A program made the translations under genes and the position numbers. From Pseudomonas sp. KU43P (GTDB lineage Bacteria > Pseudomonadota > Gammaproteobacteria > Pseudomonadales > Pseudomonadaceae): a stretch of 64,000 bases of DNA. The notes beneath the pieces were generated by a model, which saw only the letters and a program-made list of their open reading frames with translations, made no database searches and was not told the origin of the DNA. The stretch spans positions 4,995,501 to 5,059,500 of the forward strand of contig NZ_AP019365.1 of NCBI RefSeq assembly GCF_033095865.1, read 5' to 3'. Positions within the stretch are counted from its first letter, which is position 1. The number at the start of each line of letters is the position of its first letter. This document shows, piece by piece, positions 61,996 to 64,000 of the stretch.

Positions 61996-63246
61996 TTACT
62001 GAGTGCCGTTAATGGCGAAGTCGAAGATGTGGTAGCTCTTGATTTCGCTGCACGCCACGTGCTGGCGATATTGCGCATTCAGCGGGCGGTTCAGAATAAA
62101 CGGCACCCGAGTTTCGCTGACCCCACCATGGGTGCGCAGGCGATTACCTTTCAGCCCTTCCAGGTCATGCAATTTGGCCGAGCTGCCGATGCACACATCC
62201 TTGCGCGACACGACGACCACGTCCGCTTCGCGGTCCTCCGGCAGGTCAAACAGGCGGCAGGCAGTCTGCTTGTCCAATGACAAATCAATACCGTCAACAG
62301 CCGCTACCCGATCAATCACCGCCTGGACGCTGATATCCCCGTGTGTCCAAACACGTACAAAACCACCCAGAGCGCCGTGGTGGGCAACGAAGGCGTCGGT
62401 GATCGGACAGATAACGGTGGTTTGGCCTTCACCAAACTCGGCATCGAGAATATCCTGCAACCAGATCACGTTCGGTTCACCGGCTTCGTTGCTTTTGTCA
62501 CTCATGCCGTGGTCGGCGATCAGCCCCAGCACAATGTCTTGTGCCACCAGCCGGCCGAACGCTGCGTCCAGCGCCTGGTAGAACTGCCGGGCCTCGGCCT
62601 GATCGGGTGCCCATTTGTGTTGAACGAAGTCAGTGAGTGAGAGGTACATCAGGTTCGGGCGGCGATCCTCCAGCAACTTGATACCGGCCTCCAGCACGAA
62701 CAGCGAAAGCTCCATCGAGTACATGTCAGGCTTGGGCATGCCGACATACGCCAGTACGTTTTCAATGCCGTTTTCGGCCAGGGTGCAGCGGTCGGCGTAC
62801 TCCGAAGAGAACGACACATGCCCTTGGCTGACATCCAGGCCTTTACCCAGTTGGCGGCGCAGTTTGTCTTTGGCCGTAATCGACACCACCTTGGCGCCCA
62901 CCTCAGCAAAGCCGGCCAGAATGGTTTCACCGCGCAACAGTTCCGGGCCGGTCATCACCACGGGCTGCCAAGTGCGGGTATCCAGATAGAAGTTGCCTGA
63001 GATGCCGTGCTCAGCGGTTGGCGTGCCGGTGATGATCGACATGTTGTTCGGACAGGTGAACGAGGGCATCGAACCCATAGCCACTGTCGAGTAGCCTTCT
63101 TCAACAAAACGCTGGATGTTGGGCAGGATGCCTTCGGCCAGAAACTGCTGGAGGTATTCCGGGTCACCGCCATCGATGCACACGACGACGACGGGGCGTT
63201 CAGGTTGACGGTAGGTCTTGCCATTAATGGTGACGTTAGCGTTCAT
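61996..63246 (-). CDS. phnA: Phosphonoacetate hydrolase PhnA
   Basis: 416 aa, alkaline-phosphatase superfamily. It cuts the C-P bond of phosphonoacetate to acetate and phosphate using two zinc ions. Metal and nucleophile residues are visible: Asp25 (VVVCIDGGDPEY), Thr64 (MPSFTCPNNMS), Asp and His in SLTDFVQHKW, the Asp-His pair in LIADHGMSDK, and His in RTHGGVSE. AAAGGA lies before ATG 63246. It follows phnE on the same strand after 33 bases. Pho-independent, substrate-induced control is known for such genes in P. fluorescens. Confidence 0.94.
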   Translation of the reverse strand: MNANVTINGKTYRQPERPVVVVCIDGGDPEYLQQFLAEGILPNIQRFVEEGYSTVAMGSMPSFTCPNNMSIITGTPTAEHGISGNFYLDTRTWQPVVMTGPELLRGETILAGFAEVGAKVVSITAKDKLRRQLGKGLDVSQGHVSFSSEYADRCTLAENGIENVLAYVGMPKPDMYSMELSLFVLEAGIKLLEDRRPNLMYLSLTDFVQHKWAPDQAEARQFYQALDAAFGRLVAQDIVLGLIADHGMSDKSNEAGEPNVIWLQDILDAEFGEGQTTVICPITDAFVAHHGALGGFVRVWTHGDISVQAVIDRVAAVDGIDLSLDKQTACRLFDLPEDREADVVVVSRKDVCIGSSAKLHDLEGLKGNRLRTHGGVSETRVPFILNRPLNAQYRQHVACSEIKSYHIFDFAINGTQ

Positions 63247-63279
63247 GATGGTTCCTTTGGGTAATTCGCTTGAGGCGCT

Positions 63280-64000
63280 TCAGCGCCGTTTTTTCAGCAA
63301 TGCGGCACGCGCGTGAGACGACAGTTTTTCCACCGTCAATACCAGTAGAAACACCATCAGAATGATGGTGGCGGCCTGGTCAAAGCGGAACATTTCCATG
63401 GCCGTGGCGAGCTCGGCACCAATGCCGCCGGCGCCAACCAGACCCAGCACGACAGAGGCACGCACGGCTTTCTCCAAGGCGAACAGGCTGGTGTTGATCA
63501 GGCTGGGCATGGCCATGGGCAGCGCGGCGCACACCACGATCGAGGTCCGGGGTGCGCCGATGGCGGTCAGCGCCTCCGGGGCGCCGTCATCCACTTCTTC
63601 AATAGCTTCGGCAAAAAAACGTGCACAAAAACCCACCGTGTCCATAACCAGCGTCAGCGTGCCGGCGAAGGTGCCCAAACCAACGGAGGCCACGAAAAAC
63701 AATGCCCACGCCAAATCCGGGACGGTTCGAACAAAGCTGACCAGGCCGCGTATGCAAGCACGCACCCCTGGGTGGGGGGTGTAATTGCGCGCCATCAGGA
63801 CCGCCAACGGCAGGCTGATCACTACGCCAAGAACCGTGCCGACCAAGGCCATCTGAAACGTGACCAGCACGGCCTGCAGCATTGGGCCGATGCGGTCAGT
63901 GGCCGGTGGCACCATCTCCCCGCCGATCTTCGCCATATTCGGTAACCCGCTGAGCAGTTGCGGCAGCGACAGCCCCGCCGCCGCTACGGACCAACAGAAC
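63280..64000 (-). CDS. phnE: Phosphonate ABC transporter permease PhnE, 5' end beyond the right edge
   Basis: At least 240 residues visible; the frame stays open through ATG 63936 to the window end and reads LLSGLPN just before it, which fits an internal part of PhnE, so the start is outside. Permease signature GAPRTSIVVCAALPMAMPSLINTSLFALEKAVRASVVLGLVGAGGIGAEL is the PhnE EAA loop. It should form the channel for phosphonate uptake with PhnC and PhnD, presumably encoded further right. A small hairpin GGCGCT/AGCGCC (63274-63287) overlaps its stop. Confidence 0.92.
   Translation of the reverse strand, partial: FCWSVAAAGLSLPQLLSGLPNMAKIGGEMVPPATDRIGPMLQAVLVTFQMALVGTVLGVVISLPLAVLMARNYTPHPGVRACIRGLVSFVRTVPDLAWALFFVASVGLGTFAGTLTLVMDTVGFCARFFAEAIEEVDDGAPEALTAIGAPRTSIVVCAALPMAMPSLINTSLFALEKAVRASVVLGLVGAGGIGAELATAMEMFRFDQAATIILMVFLLVLTVEKLSSHARAALLKKRR

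Noticed and set aside
61996..64000. Clear GC shift marking horizontal transfer of the phn genes
   Set aside because: Hand counts of a few lines range from about 50 to 73 percent GC and overlap with native genes such as cioA, so no firm claim of foreign composition can be made.
1..64000. tRNA or rRNA genes, insertion sequences, prophage or defence systems
   Set aside because: I looked for cloverleaf-type stems, transposase motifs, integrases, phage structural genes and known defence families and saw none that could be supported.

Overview
The window looks like chromosome of a Pseudomonas putida-group bacterium. The evidence is high GC, the typical P. putida REP palindromes (core gccggcaagccggctccca) between many genes, and a gene order that resembles, from memory, the hmg-fabV-cstA-cio-pcaGH stretch of P. 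putida KT2440 (about PP_4615 to PP_4660). I see no rRNA, tRNA, CRISPR array, insertion sequence or prophage. Nearly all of it is single-copy metabolic, regulatory and transport genes. Both edges cut genes: a sensor kinase on the left and a phosphonate permease on the right.

Left part (1-15.4 kb): a PAS sensor kinase (5' end missing), a TadG-like protein, psiE, the SOS gene yebG with a perfect LexA box, leucine dehydrogenase, and the homogentisate pathway maiA-fahA-hmgA with its divergent IclR regulator hmgR and a 17-bp palindromic operator. Then come a short-chain dehydrogenase, an alpha/beta hydrolase with an Asp nucleophile, lrgAB and a divergent LysR gene.

15.4-22.5 kb: mioC; a light-sensing group made of a short LOV photoreceptor close to PpSB1-LOV, a YcgR-like PilZ protein and a MerR-type class II LitR-like regulator; a divergent run of a monooxygenase-like membrane protein, folM, a DUF1244 gene and a HopJ-family gene; then fabV.

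22.6-27.8 kb: a LysR regulator divergent from a four-gene agmatine operon. It encodes a cytoplasmic agmatine deiminase, an N-carbamoylputrescine amidase, a polyamine-type periplasmic binding protein and a second deiminase with a Tat signal, matching the agu2ABCA' layout described in P. aeruginosa PA14.

27.9-50.3 kb: cytochrome b561 with a PepSY protein, a thiolase, an unusual methylenetetrahydrofolate-reductase-like protein with a Cys-rich tail, yjiA-ybdD-cstA, a second PilZ gene, two NCS2 permeases, radA, mscL, an fpr-type reductase, the orphan LuxR ppoR, rlmG, the cyanide-insensitive oxidase cioAB plus a 51-aa third protein under an apparent ANR box, an MFS exporter, trmA and a LysR gene.

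50.4-64 kb: a periplasmic cupin; a striking array of eight 78-bp tandem repeats grown from a REP element; pcaHG; a zinc peptidase; the chemoreceptor mcpS; gamma-glutamyltransferase; a LysR-mdaB / ygiN quinone group; a TSUP permease with a divergent LysR; and phnA (phosphonoacetate hydrolase) with phnE at the right edge.

Taken together the window serves aromatic breakdown (Phe/Tyr through homogentisate, protocatechuate), polyamine use, uptake of purines, carboxylates and phosphonates, and sensing of light, AHLs, oxygen and organic acids. The least explained items are the tandem REP array, the 26-bp palindrome inside the LOV gene, the two-compartment agmatine operon, the dyad overlapping the ANR box, and a five-codon ORF beside the phosphonate genes.
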